This document shows positions 1-9,112 of a stretch of 64,000 nucleotides of DNA, one piece after another. Each line of letters begins with the position of its first letter. Position 1 is the first letter of the stretch. Below the pieces are notes generated by a model. It made no database searches, was not told the origin of the DNA, and saw nothing but the letters and a program-made list of their open reading frames with translations. The position numbers and the translations under genes were made by a program. This DNA comes from Bacillota bacterium (GTDB lineage Bacteria > Bacillota > Dethiobacteria > DTU022 > UBA8154): the NCBI GenBank assembly GCA_012728375.1, contig JAAYFF010000041.1, positions 39,574 through 103,573 on the forward strand, given 5' to 3'.

Positions 1-1
1 G

Positions 2-1096
2 GCTCTTTCAGACAGCACGAATGCTGAACGGGAGGGCTATACCCATTCCGAGAAAGAAGTCGGGGAAACATTAAATGATATTTTTTTATCTGCAGAAGGA
101 AGAATCATTATTGTTTCTTTTGCCTCCAATGTCCACCGGATTCAACAGATTGTCAATGCGGCCAGTTTTGCCGGCAGAAAAATTGCCGTGGACGGTTGGA
201 GTATGGTCAATGTGGTGGAAATTGCCCGCGAATTGGGTTACCTGCACATTCCCCCAGAGCTAATGATCGATGTGGATGATGTTAAAAAGTTTCCCCGGGA
301 AAAAATTGTTGTCCTTACTACCGGAACTCAGGGAGAGCCGCTATCGGCTCTTGCCAGGCTGGCCAATGCCAACCACCGGAAGCTGGAAATCATTCCGGGA
401 GATACTGTTGTTATAGCTGCAACTCCAATTCCCGGAAATGAAAAGCTGGTTCACCGGACTATTGATAATCTTTTTCGCCGCGGGGCAAAAGTAATCTATG
501 GGGGAGTTTCGGGAGTTCATGTTTCCGGGCATGGAAGCCGGGAAGAACTTAAGTTAATGTTAAACATGCTCCGTCCAAAATATCTAATTCCGGTTCACGG
601 AGAATATCGCCATTTGATACATCACGCTGCCCTAGCGGAAACGATCGGTATTCCCAAGGATAATATTTTTATTGTCGAAAACGGTGCCGTAATGGAGTTT
701 TCCCCGTCACAGGGCAAGGTAGTATCAAGTGTACAGGCCGGTGCAGTTTTTATTGACGGACTGGGGATTGGCGATGTGGGCAATATCGTTTTAAGGGATA
801 GAAAAGTTTTATCTGAAGACGGTATTTTTATTGTTGTCATGGCCATTGACAGCAAGGAGAAGGAGCTGTTGTCAGGCCCCGATATTGTTTCCAGGGGATT
901 TGTTTATGTTAAAGAATCAGAGGAACTGTTGGATGAAGCCAGGGAAATCGTAAGTTCAGTCATTACAAACTTGTTATCGAAGAAAGTCAGCAATTGGCAG
1001 GTTATAAAAAACAGTATCAAAGAGTCAATGGGAAAATTTTTATGGGAGAAAACCGGGAGAAAACCGATGATTTTGCCCATTATAATGGAAATTTAA
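2..1096 (+). CDS. rnj: Ribonuclease J, C-terminal part (5' end outside window)
   Basis: RNase J is a metallo-beta-lactamase/beta-CASP nuclease with endonuclease and 5'-3' exonuclease activity that matures and degrades RNA in Firmicutes. About 364 codons are open from base 2, beginning with the conserved SDSTNAEREGYT segment, so the N-terminal metal-binding half lies upstream of the window. The beta-CASP motifs HVSGHGS and IPVHGEYRHL are present, followed by the usual C-terminal domain (FVYVKESEELLDEA, then a basic tail). An ATG at 188 lies inside the conserved domain and is not the true start. A strong terminator follows the stop. Family assignment is firm; whether it is the J1 or J2 paralogue cannot be told. 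Confidence 0.93.
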   Translation, partial: ALSDSTNAEREGYTHSEKEVGETLNDIFLSAEGRIIIVSFASNVHRIQQIVNAASFAGRKIAVDGWSMVNVVEIARELGYLHIPPELMIDVDDVKKFPREKIVVLTTGTQGEPLSALARLANANHRKLEIIPGDTVVIAATPIPGNEKLVHRTIDNLFRRGAKVIYGGVSGVHVSGHGSREELKLMLNMLRPKYLIPVHGEYRHLIHHAALAETIGIPKDNIFIVENGAVMEFSPSQGKVVSSVQAGAVFIDGLGIGDVGNIVLRDRKVLSEDGIFIVVMAIDSKEKELLSGPDIVSRGFVYVKESEELLDEAREIVSSVITNLLSKKVSNWQVIKNSIKESMGKFLWEKTGRKPMILPIIMEI

Positions 1097-1110
1097 GCAA
1101 AACTATAAAC

Positions 1111-1146
1111 GATGCCCTTTCCGTTAAATGCGGAAAGGGCATTTCT
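1111..1146 (+). terminator. Rho-independent terminator after RNase J
   Basis: A perfect 12-bp stem (ATGCCCTTTCCG paired with CGGAAAGGGCAT, 1112-1123 and 1131-1142) with a 7-nt loop is followed by a short T-rich tail. It closes the RNase J transcript before the glycosidase gene. Confidence 0.85.
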
Positions 1147-1240
1147 TAAGATGCGCCCGTGTAAAAAGGGTTTTTGCAAAAGGCGTCAAATATGTAGAAA
1201 AGAAGAAATCTGCGTAAAAAAGAAAGTAAGGATCTAAGGC

Positions 1241-2839
1241 ATGAAAAAAATTGGTTTTTTGGCGGTGGTGTTTGTTTTTTGCATATCAATACCCGTTACC
1301 AGTGTATTTGGAAATGAAGTTGAAAGTATTTATATCATAAACGGTAAGCAAACCGAAATACCACCGGATTTTACTTCACAGGATGATCTCAAGGTTATTA
1401 AGCCGGTTAGTGCCCTTTATAACCAATATATTGATTATCCCTGCGGTTATGCAATTAATTATCCTAATCATATGAGGGTTGATGTTACACTGTCTCTGGT
1501 TAGAACAGTTATTGCCGATAAAGATACGCAAATAGAAATTTATTATGACAATTTTGAAGGTACCGTTCATTCTGCTGAGTCTTATATTAATTACAGCAAT
1601 CGTTTTAAATACAATAAAGAGCATACAATAGAAAAAGACGAGTTCATTTATGTAAACGGCTTAAGGGCGCATTTGCTCAAATGGCGTAGAAATAAATGTG
1701 CAAATATTGAAGTCGATAAAAACTACTATGTCAATGTCAAGATCGTCAAGAATCGGAACGAAGTTTATACTATTTTTATAAAATCTGCTGAACCGGTACA
1801 GGATTATATGACAATTTTAAGCAGCTTTAAACTGGTTGATAAAAAGGGGGTCTCCAAGGTTTATGCCCGCTATAAAACTACTTTAAAAAATCTTAATGAA
1901 GAGACAAATAATTTTCTTAAAGAATATTTTTTAGAAAGCAGCAGTCTAAAATGGGGAATATTCGAGTGGTCAACAATTAATAATTTCGATTTTTTAAAGA
2001 GCCTTGAAGAAAGGCTGGATTATACTTTTGAGTTTATCGTGAGGTATCAATCTTTTGACAGCAGCTTTCCTGAGACAGAAATAATAAACGCATACAACAA
2101 CAATAAATATGTAGAGTTAACGCTTCAAACGGAGCATCTCTTCCGGAGCGATGATGATTCAATCGCTATTTACGACATACTTAATGGGAAATATGACGCT
2201 TTTTTAAATCAATACGCCGCAGCAATAAAAGAATTTGGCCATCCTGTCTTATTTAGACTGAACAACGAGATGAACGGGGATTGGTGTTCCTATTCGGGCT
2301 ATTATACTTCAAACGATACAGAATTATTCAAAGCGGCCTGGCGATATATTTATAATCTCTTTCAAAAAAACGGGGTGGACAACGTCCTGTGGGTCTGGAA
2401 TCCCCATGACATTTCTTTCCCCGGATTCAAGTGGAATCATTACCTAACCTATTATCCCGGGGATAAATATGTGGACATCATTGGGCTAACCGGATATAAT
2501 ACAGGGACTTATTTTAAAGGTGAAGTATGGAGAAGTTTTGCTGAAATTTATTCCGGCCTTTATCAGGAATATATCTCTATTTTTCAACAGCCCTTTATGA
2601 TAACGGAGTTTGGTTCCAGCTCCATTGGAGGAGATAAAATTGCTTGGCTCAAAGATATGTTTGCCGGCATTGGTCAATTTGATAATATCAAAGTTGCCAT
2701 CTGGTGGAACGGTATTGACTATGATCAGGAAGGTAATCCCGGAAGAATCTACCGGCTTGATGAAACAGACGGAATGATTGAAGTTTTTAAAAACGGTTTA
2801 AAATACTGGAAGGCGGAACCGGCAGTTCTTGGAGACTGA
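1241..2839 (+). CDS. Secreted GH26-like glycoside hydrolase (beta-mannanase type)
   Basis: A 532-residue exported protein. Residues 1-24 form a signal peptide (basic MKK, hydrophobic core, cut near VFG-NE). Residues ~45-200 form a beta-rich region that resembles PsbP-like ligand domains, a weak impression. Residues ~230-525 look like a TIM-barrel of glycoside hydrolase family 26: RLNNEMNGDW puts the acid/base at E343, and MITEFGSS puts the nucleophile at E456. LWVWNPHD and IGLTGYNTG also fit the family. GH26 enzymes usually cut beta-1,4-mannan, but related members act on other glycans, so the substrate is open. The start ATG has AAGGATCTAAGG just upstream. It stands alone between RNase J and ylzJ/tepA, with no transport or sugar-use genes nearby. 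Confidence 0.8.
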   Translation: MKKIGFLAVVFVFCISIPVTSVFGNEVESIYIINGKQTEIPPDFTSQDDLKVIKPVSALYNQYIDYPCGYAINYPNHMRVDVTLSLVRTVIADKDTQIEIYYDNFEGTVHSAESYINYSNRFKYNKEHTIEKDEFIYVNGLRAHLLKWRRNKCANIEVDKNYYVNVKIVKNRNEVYTIFIKSAEPVQDYMTILSSFKLVDKKGVSKVYARYKTTLKNLNEETNNFLKEYFLESSSLKWGIFEWSTINNFDFLKSLEERLDYTFEFIVRYQSFDSSFPETEIINAYNNNKYVELTLQTEHLFRSDDDSIAIYDILNGKYDAFLNQYAAAIKEFGHPVLFRLNNEMNGDWCSYSGYYTSNDTELFKAAWRYIYNLFQKNGVDNVLWVWNPHDISFPGFKWNHYLTYYPGDKYVDIIGLTGYNTGTYFKGEVWRSFAEIYSGLYQEYISIFQQPFMITEFGSSSIGGDKIAWLKDMFAGIGQFDNIKVAIWWNGIDYDQEGNPGRIYRLDETDGMIEVFKNGLKYWKAEPAVLGD

Positions 2840-2906
2840 AAAATAAATGAAAAATTTTGCAGTAATAACGGGTACAAAATGAGCAAAGCAAGAGATGACA
2901 TGCTTG

Positions 2907-3137
2907 TTATTTTATCAGGTCCCATGTTAATTTGATTTCCTTCCCGGGCTGCAGCTCGGGATGCAGATAATCATTAATGTCAGAGCTGACCAGGCGTACT
3001 ATTTTGGCAGTGGAATCTGAGGTAAGTTCAACTTCAATCGTCCCTCTGGCAAAAGGTAACTGCACGTTGCTTTTCTTTTTTTCCTCCGATTGTTCCTGGA
3101 AAATTTCTTGAAGGGGAATGGGCGTATAAAGCACCAT
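2907..3137 (-). CDS. ylzJ: YlzJ-like protein
   Basis: A 76-residue protein beginning MVLYTPIPLQEIF, the N-terminal signature of the YlzJ-like family, which has no known function. It sits just after tepA, the same order as in Bacillus. A longer frame starts at 3170, but the ATG at 3137 has a clear AAGGAGTG eight bases upstream and gives the family length, so I chose it. The C-terminal half (IEVELTSDSTAKIVRLVSSDI, shortened here) predicts a small beta-rich fold. No membrane segment is visible. It is probably cotranscribed with tepA, 48 bases upstream. Confidence 0.8.
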   Translation of the reverse strand: MVLYTPIPLQEIFQEQSEEKKKSNVQLPFARGTIEVELTSDSTAKIVRLVSSDINDYLHPELQPGKEIKLTWDLIK

Positions 3138-3185
3138 ATCCGTTTCACTCCTTTTTTTCCCCATTATCAACGATAGGATATTTTG

Positions 3186-3941
3186 TTAATGCCTCTCGTT
3201 CGTTTCTTTTTCCCTGATAAGCGAGCGCAGCTTGGATACCGCGTCGGAAAGGCCGCCTACTGCATCGATAAGGCCGACCTCAACAGCTTCCTGGCCGATC
3301 AGAACCGTTCCAATATCCCTTCCCAGCTGGTTGGTATTGAACATGAGTTCCTTGAACTTTTCCCGAGAAACATGGGAATGTTTGCTGACAAACTCAATGA
3401 CTCTTTCCTGCATTTTATCCAGGTACTCAAAAAATTGAAAGATACCGATAACCTGACCGGTTAATCTGATGGGGTGAATCGTCATTGTGGCAGTTGGGGA
3501 GATAATACTGTAATCACAACTGACGGAGATCGGCACTCCAATAGAGTGTCCGCCGCCCAGCACCAAAGAGACGGTTGGTTTGGAAAGGGTGCTAACCATT
3601 TCAGCAATAGCCAAACCTGCTTCTACATCACCACCGACCGTATTTAGAATAAGGAGTACTCCCTTTACCTGGGGGTTTTGTTCTACGGCTACGAGTTGGG
3701 GGATGACATGTTCATATTTGGTAGTTTTGTTCTGGGGTGGAAGGACAAGGTGCCCTTCAATTTGCCCGATTATGGTTAGAATAAAGATATCATTGTCCTG
3801 TTTCGGCAAAGCAAGCTGGCCGACATTCTGAAGGCTGGCTGTCCTTTCTTCCTGGGTGGGCTGTTCTTTCGGCGTTTCAAATTCAGGTCTTCCGTGCGGT
3901 TCCTGCATGAGAAAATCTTTTCCATGAAAATCTCTTTTCAA
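3186..3941 (-). CDS. tepA: TepA-type ClpP-fold serine protease
   Basis: A 251-residue member of the ClpP/crotonase-fold serine proteases related to Bacillus TepA (YmfB), a cytosolic protein linked to protein export and spore coat steps. The nucleophile is in [10 protein letters not shown] (S133) and the catalytic His in TMTIHPIR (H156). [15 protein letters not shown] is the oxyanion-loop region. Residues 1-45 are a charged, low-complexity extension typical of TepA. Start: TTG at 3941 with AAAGGGGC seven bases upstream. It is transcribed away from the Na/Pi symporter gene, so the ~120 bases between must hold divergent promoters. The assignment is firm at family level; its natural substrate is unknown. 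Confidence 0.88.
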   Translation of the reverse strand: MKRDFHGKDFLMQEPHGRPEFETPKEQPTQEERTASLQNVGQLALPKQDNDIFILTIIGQIEGHLVLPPQNKTTKYEHVIPQLVAVEQNPQVKGVLLILNTVGGDVEAGLAIAEMVSTLSKPTVSLVLGGGHSIGVPISVSCDYSIISPTATMTIHPIRLTGQVIGIFQFFEYLDKMQERVIEFVSKHSHVSREKFKELMFNTNQLGRDIGTVLIGQEAVEVGLIDAVGGLSDAVSKLRSLIREKETNERH

Positions 3942-4066
3942 TTTATTTGCCCCTTTCTTTTTTCATATTTTTCCCCAACCAGCAAAGTTGAATTCTCTTA
4001 AGAACAAAGTTCTATTTGTGTCTCTTCCTGGGTAAAGATAAAAAAAAGCCCTGAGAAGAGAAATTG

Positions 4067-5080
4067 ATGTTACTTTTGGAGACGGGAAAATTTATCCTGG
4101 CCTTGCTTTTATTGCTGGGCGGTATTAAAGCTGTCGGCAAAAGTTTGCATCAGCTGGCGGGAGGGAAGTTTCATGCGCTTCTTAAAAAAAGCGTATCAAC
4201 TTCCGGGAGGGGTTTTTGTGTCGGACTGGCGGCAACTATTTTTTTGCAAAGCAGCAGCCTGGTAACAGTAATGGTCGTCGGCTTTATTAACGGCGGTTTT
4301 ATGAACTTAACCCAAGGACTGGGCGTAATTATCGGGGCTAATGTCGGTACTACCGTTACTTCGCAGATTTTTTCCATTGAGACGGAATTTTTAATTATTC
4401 CTTTTCTGCTGACCGGTTTTGTCTTATATCTATTCGAAATTATTTTCCACCGTCCTCTGGGAGGAAAGGTTCTGTTGAGCATTGCCGCTGTTTTGACCGG
4501 TATACAGCTGTTGATCATAACATTGGAACCTTTTGCAGATACTGCCGTGTTTCGCCGGCTTTTTCACTTCAGCCGGGGAACTCCCCTGAGGGGGATCATT
4601 GCAGGCATTACCGCTGCGGCGATCATCCAGAGCAGCAGTGTCACAATTGGCATGGTCATCCTGCTGGCCGGGGAAGGTTATTTTACTTTGCCCGAAGCCC
4701 TGGCAATGGTTGTCGGCGCAGACCTCGGCACTTGTTTGACTGCCCTGATAGCATCCATTGGTACTATACCTCCTGCGAAGAGGGTAGCCTGGGGGCATCT
4801 ATTTTTTAATCTGGTTTCAATTATTTTTGTTTTGCTGTTTTGGGATTCTTTTTTGTTCATAACGGAAATGACTTCAAAAGATATAGCAAGGCAGGTAGCG
4901 AACTCTCATACCCTTTATAACCTGCTGGGGGCCGCGCTTTTCTTGCCGTTAGTTGACAATTATGCAATTATCTTGCAAAATATAGGGGCAAAAGACAAGC
5001 TCAATAAGAAGGAAAAGGGCTCGTATCTGAAGAAAAGAAAGTTTAAATATTTAATGGAGAAACTCAAAGAGCTTCTCTAA
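4067..5080 (+). CDS. Na/Pi cotransporter family protein (NptA/YjbB type, no PhoU domain)
   Basis: An integral membrane protein of 337 residues with two inverted repeats of the SLC34-like family, each carrying a QSSS motif (QSSSLVTVMVVGF and QSSSVTIGMVI) and a GAN/GAD-LGT motif (GANVGTTVTSQI and GADLGTCLTAL). These form the sodium/phosphate site in the family. Eight or nine hydrophobic segments run to about residue 310, followed by a short basic tail. Many bacterial members carry a C-terminal PhoU-like domain; this one ends without it. A TTG at 4064 precedes the ATG at 4067; I chose the ATG. It is followed 26 bases later by uppP, which also handles released phosphate, so the two may be cotranscribed. 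Confidence 0.85.
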   Translation: MLLLETGKFILALLLLLGGIKAVGKSLHQLAGGKFHALLKKSVSTSGRGFCVGLAATIFLQSSSLVTVMVVGFINGGFMNLTQGLGVIIGANVGTTVTSQIFSIETEFLIIPFLLTGFVLYLFEIIFHRPLGGKVLLSIAAVLTGIQLLIITLEPFADTAVFRRLFHFSRGTPLRGIIAGITAAAIIQSSSVTIGMVILLAGEGYFTLPEALAMVVGADLGTCLTALIASIGTIPPAKRVAWGHLFFNLVSIIFVLLFWDSFLFITEMTSKDIARQVANSHTLYNLLGAALFLPLVDNYAIILQNIGAKDKLNKKEKGSYLKKRKFKYLMEKLKELL

Positions 5081-5106
5081 CGTCGAATATATGTAGGAGG
5101 TTTTTC

Positions 5107-5907
5107 ATGAATTTAGCGGAAGCAGCAATATTGGGGTTATTGCAGGGTTTTGCTGAATTTCTGCCTATCAGCAGCTCGGGCCATCTTGTTATTTCTCAGC
5201 ATCTTTTCGGTATCTCGCAGCCGGGGGTTACCTTTGAAGTGCTGGTCCATTTTGGAACAATGCTCTCAATTGTAACTGTTTTCTGGGGCGATCTGGTCGC
5301 GCTTATAAAAGGGCTGGCAAACAATCGTGAACAAAAGAAGCTCTTTATTCTTTTGCTTGTCGGGACAATTGCAACGGGATTTGTGGGCCTAGTTTTGGGG
5401 TCGTTTTTTAAAAGCCTGTTTGAACAGCCTGTTGTAACAGGTTTTATGCTGTTGATTACCGGCATCCTTGTTTTTCTAATTTCCAGGTTAAGCCAATCGC
5501 CGGGAGGGAAGACTATAGAAAAGATGAGCTATCTGGATGGGGTAGTTACGGGAATTTTTCAAGGAATAGCGATTATTCCGGGCATATCCCGCTCCGGGTC
5601 AACAATACTGGCTTCCCTTTTTCGGGGGTTAAAAAGGCAGGCAGCCATTAAATACTCTTTTTTGCTGGCGCTGCCGGCAATAGCGGGAGCTACGTTACTG
5701 GAGGCAATAGATATATTTCGTATGCCCGGGATCCCCGAGTACCTGTGGTTATATCTTTTTGCCGCTTTTATGGCATTTTTAGCCGGTATTCTCTCGATTA
5801 AAATATTTATTAAGTTTTTAAATGAGGGGAAATTTTATTATTTCTCCTACTACTGCTGGTTTGCAGGAGCTTTTACCATTTTATACTTTCTTATCTTTAA
5901 AAAGTAA
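5107..5907 (+). CDS. uppP: Undecaprenyl-diphosphatase (BacA/UppP)
   Basis: A 266-residue polytopic membrane enzyme that dephosphorylates undecaprenyl pyrophosphate to recycle the lipid carrier of cell wall synthesis; overexpression gives bacitracin resistance in other bacteria. The two family motifs are present: EFLPISSSGH near residues 18-27 and PGISRSGSTI near residue 160. About eight membrane segments and the family length fit. The ATG has GTAGGAGG just upstream. It lies between the Na/Pi transporter and ftsK/spoIIIE with small gaps, which suggests one transcription unit with an envelope or division theme. Confidence 0.95.
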   Translation: MNLAEAAILGLLQGFAEFLPISSSGHLVISQHLFGISQPGVTFEVLVHFGTMLSIVTVFWGDLVALIKGLANNREQKKLFILLLVGTIATGFVGLVLGSFFKSLFEQPVVTGFMLLITGILVFLISRLSQSPGGKTIEKMSYLDGVVTGIFQGIAIIPGISRSGSTILASLFRGLKRQAAIKYSFLLALPAIAGATLLEAIDIFRMPGIPEYLWLYLFAAFMAFLAGILSIKIFIKFLNEGKFYYFSYYCWFAGAFTILYFLIFKK

Positions 5908-5926
5908 CTTATAACATGAGGTTAAA

Positions 5927-8230
5927 ATGGCCGCCAAAAAAAATAAAAAAGTTAACGCTGCAGAAAAAAAGAAAACAGATGCTATTCTCAGCCAGGTAAA
6001 AGCAGTTATACTGATCGCTACAGCTGTTTTTCTGTTTGTTTGCCTTCAATTTACCGATCAAACGGGATTTTTGGGCACGGTGATAAATTTAATTTTTAAG
6101 ACGCTTTTTGGTGAAGCAGCAATAGCACTTCCATTTTTCTTTCTAATTGCCTCTTTGGGCTATTTTTGGCCTTATAAAATTGAAAATTTAAAAAACCGCC
6201 TTATCGGCCTGGCAATTGTTTTCGCTCTTCTGGTTATCTCTCTGCATCTTAGGGCTTTTTTGCAGGGACCCGCGGCTACCGGGTGGAAAAATATTTTTTT
6301 CTTAATGATGGAACTGGGCCTTTTACAACAAGGGGGCGGGCTATTGGGAGCCCTGCTGACGACGGTTTTATTTTTTCTTTTTAAAGATTTGGGAAGTTAT
6401 ATTGTCATTACTGCCTTGGGCCTTATCGCTTTAATGTTGATAACGAACAATTCATTTTGGGAATTGTACAAAGGAGCGCGGGGTATTTTCGGCTTTGTTG
6501 GCAAGTTTTGCCAAAAATTTAACCGGGTATTAAGCTACGCGGGGGAAAGAAAAGAAACAGCTCAAGAAAGCAGTTATACAATTAAGGATTACGCCGCTTT
6601 TCAGCCTGTGGAAGAAGAGGGCGGAGAAGAGGTCGGCGCAGGCGGAAAGGAAAATAACGGCTTAATTGTTTTCCCGGCTGGAGAAGAGTTTAAAAACGAA
6701 GAAATCGGTAAAGAAGCAGATATTAGTAAAGAAAAGAGTGCTTCACCGCCGGAAGAAACCCCGGCAACCATTTCGCGGACTATTATTGAGAATAATGAGC
6801 CTTATGAAGGGTATAAAATTCCTCCGTTGGATTTGCTCACAAAAGTGAACAGGCTGCGGGATTATCAGCAGCAAAAGCTTATTCACGAGCGAGCCAAAGC
6901 GCTGGAAAACACTTTTGAAAGCTTCGGGGTAAAAGTAAGAATTAAAGAAGTGCTGACAGGTCCTGCTGTTACCCGTTATGAAATACAGCCGGAGACAGGT
7001 GTCAAGGTCAGCAAGATCCTGAGCTTAAGCGACGACCTTGCTTTAAATCTTGCTGCATCCGATGTTCGCATTGAAGCTCCGATTCCCGGAAAAGCAGCGA
7101 TAGGAATAGAAGTTCCCAATAAAATCATATCGCTGGTTTATTTGAGGGAAGTACTGGAAGACAGCGCTTTTCAGAATTCAGCATCCCCTCTGATAACCGG
7201 ACTTGGTAAAGATATCACCGGTGTGCCTGTGTTTGCTGATTTAATTAAGATGCCGCACCTCCTTGTGGCCGGCTCTACCGGTTCAGGAAAAAGCGTCTGC
7301 ATCAACTCTATTCTCTGCAGTATTCTTTTTAAAGCTCCTCCGTGGAAAGTGAAATTTTTATTGATTGACCCAAAAATCGTTGAGCTTAGCGTTTATAACG
7401 GTATCCCCCACCTTATTAGCCCGGTGGTGACGGAAGCGAAAAAAGCCTCGCAGGCCTTACGGGCTATGGTTAAGGAAATGGAAAGAAGGTATGAATTGTT
7501 TGCTCAGAGCGGTGTCCGGGATATCTCCAAATACAATGAAGCTTATGATGATTCCCTTCCGTATATTGTTGTAGTTATCGATGAGCTTGCGGATCTGATG
7601 ATGGTCGCTCCTTCGGAAGTGGAAGATTCCATCGTCAGACTGTCGCAAATGGCCAGGGCTGCCGGTATACATTTGGTTATTGCAACCCAGCGGCCGTCAG
7701 TGGATGTTATTACCGGTTTGATCAAGGCTAATATCCCCTCAAGGATTGCTTTTGCCGTTTCTTCCCAAATTGATTCCCGGACCATTCTTGATACAGGGGG
7801 GGCTGAGAAACTTCTCGGAAGAGGTGATATGCTTTACCATCCCATAGGTTTACATAAAATGCTAAGGGTGCAGGGAGCTTTTATCAGCGAAAATGATATT
7901 GTAAAAGTTGTCGATTTTATTAAACAGCAGGAAAGCCCGCTCTATCAGCATTCTTTTTTAACCGAGGAAACAACGGAAGAAATAGTGGAAGAAGATACTG
8001 ATATACTTTTGCCCGAAGCAATTGATTTAGTCCTGGAAACGGGACATGCATCCATTTCTCTTATCCAGAGGAGGTTTCGCATCGGGTATAATAGAGCGGC
8101 GCGTATTATTGACGATATGGAACGGCTCGGCATCGTAGGAAAATTTGAGGGAAGCAAACCCAGACAGGTCCTTGTTAGGGCTGATCAGGTTAAAGGAATT
8201 CTGGAAGGAAAAATTAAGGCTAAAAACTAG
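5927..8230 (+). CDS. spoIIIE: FtsK/SpoIIIE family DNA translocase
   Basis: A 767-residue double-stranded DNA pump that moves chromosome DNA through the division or sporulation septum. The basic N-terminus is followed by four hydrophobic segments (about residues 24-180), an acidic linker (~200-285), and the motor domain with Walker A GSTGSGKS near residue 448 and Walker B YIVVVIDELAD. The C-terminal winged-helix gamma domain, which reads orienting sequences, is present (ISLIQRRFRIGYNRAARIIDDME region). Only 19 bases separate it from uppP. Firmicutes can carry both SpoIIIE and SftA; four membrane segments favour SpoIIIE, but the vegetative or sporulation role cannot be read from sequence. Confidence 0.93.
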   Translation: MAAKKNKKVNAAEKKKTDAILSQVKAVILIATAVFLFVCLQFTDQTGFLGTVINLIFKTLFGEAAIALPFFFLIASLGYFWPYKIENLKNRLIGLAIVFALLVISLHLRAFLQGPAATGWKNIFFLMMELGLLQQGGGLLGALLTTVLFFLFKDLGSYIVITALGLIALMLITNNSFWELYKGARGIFGFVGKFCQKFNRVLSYAGERKETAQESSYTIKDYAAFQPVEEEGGEEVGAGGKENNGLIVFPAGEEFKNEEIGKEADISKEKSASPPEETPATISRTIIENNEPYEGYKIPPLDLLTKVNRLRDYQQQKLIHERAKALENTFESFGVKVRIKEVLTGPAVTRYEIQPETGVKVSKILSLSDDLALNLAASDVRIEAPIPGKAAIGIEVPNKIISLVYLREVLEDSAFQNSASPLITGLGKDITGVPVFADLIKMPHLLVAGSTGSGKSVCINSILCSILFKAPPWKVKFLLIDPKIVELSVYNGIPHLISPVVTEAKKASQALRAMVKEMERRYELFAQSGVRDISKYNEAYDDSLPYIVVVIDELADLMMVAPSEVEDSIVRLSQMARAAGIHLVIATQRPSVDVITGLIKANIPSRIAFAVSSQIDSRTILDTGGAEKLLGRGDMLYHPIGLHKMLRVQGAFISENDIVKVVDFIKQQESPLYQHSFLTEETTEEIVEEDTDILLPEAIDLVLETGHASISLIQRRFRIGYNRAARIIDDMERLGIVGKFEGSKPRQVLVRADQVKGILEGKIKAKN

Positions 8231-8266
8231 AACGGCTGATCCTAAAGCGGGGAAAGGAGGATTGTT

Positions 8267-9085
8267 TTGCAGGAAATCGGCAATTTATTAAAAAAAGAAC
8301 GTCAGGAAAAGGGGATAAGCCTGGAGGAAATCAGCCGGAAAACCAAAATCCAAGTAAGATATCTGCAAGCTCTTGAAGATGGCGACTTTTCCTGTTTTGC
8401 AGGCAAAGTCTATATTAAAGGGGCCTTGCGCAATTATGCCGAATCTATCGGAATTAATGCCGATGAGCTGATCTCATATTATGAGCGGAATGCTAGGGGG
8501 CAGGAGAACGACAAAGACAATGAAGAGAAAGTTGAGCTGTTTAAGGGCAAAGAAAGAAGGCCCCTCCCTTTTGTGGCGCTAATCTGGATAATCCTGCTGG
8601 CAGTTGTTTTTGGCGGAAGTATCTGGTATCGCTTCCAGGGCGGTTCAAAGGGAGGCGAACAACCTCCGTCCCAGGGTGTTCCGAGCCTTGAAGGACAAAT
8701 GGAAGAAGGCAGTGAAGAAGGGGAACCGGCAATTCCTTCCCCCGGTTTAGAAGAAGTTTTAGAAGAGCCTGAAGAATCTCCCCAGCTTGTTCAGTTGTCT
8801 TTCAGCAAAAGAGAAGCGGTGTATTTGTTAAGAGGCGTGGAAGAAATGGAGCCGGTTCTTTACTTTACGGAAAAGTGCTGGGTGGAAATTGAACAGGACG
8901 GAATTTTCGTGGAACAAAAAATCTGCTCAGCCGGCGAGGAGAAGGCTTTGCCGGAAGGCGGCAGCGAGGTTAAAATTCGTCTGGGATATCCACCGGGTGC
9001 CTGGTTGGAGGTAAACGGTTTAAAACTTAATGATTGGAACGAAATATCCAATGCTTTTAACGTTATAATAAAAAAAGATGACTGA
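8267..9085 (+). CDS. rodZ: RodZ-like helix-turn-helix membrane protein
   Basis: A 272-residue protein with an N-terminal XRE-type HTH (residues ~1-75: LLKKERQEKGISLEEISRKT), a single membrane segment (about 101-120), an acidic and proline-rich linker, and a C-terminal beta domain of the DUF4115 type. This is the layout of RodZ, which links MreB filaments to the membrane to control cell shape. The start is TTG at 8267, six bases after GGAAAGGAGG; no ATG is better placed. It sits between spoIIIE and rimO, a common order in Clostridia. Cytosolic HTH domains of this family bind MreB, not DNA, in characterised members. Confidence 0.85.
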   Translation: MQEIGNLLKKERQEKGISLEEISRKTKIQVRYLQALEDGDFSCFAGKVYIKGALRNYAESIGINADELISYYERNARGQENDKDNEEKVELFKGKERRPLPFVALIWIILLAVVFGGSIWYRFQGGSKGGEQPPSQGVPSLEGQMEEGSEEGEPAIPSPGLEEVLEEPEESPQLVQLSFSKREAVYLLRGVEEMEPVLYFTEKCWVEIEQDGIFVEQKICSAGEEKALPEGGSEVKIRLGYPPGAWLEVNGLKLNDWNEISNAFNVIIKKDD

Positions 9086-9112
9086 CTTATAACATCTGAT
9101 TGGAGCATTTAT

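Noticed and set aside
188..1096. Full gene starting at ATG 188
   Set aside because: The same frame is open back to base 2 and encodes conserved RNase J sequence, so this ATG is internal.
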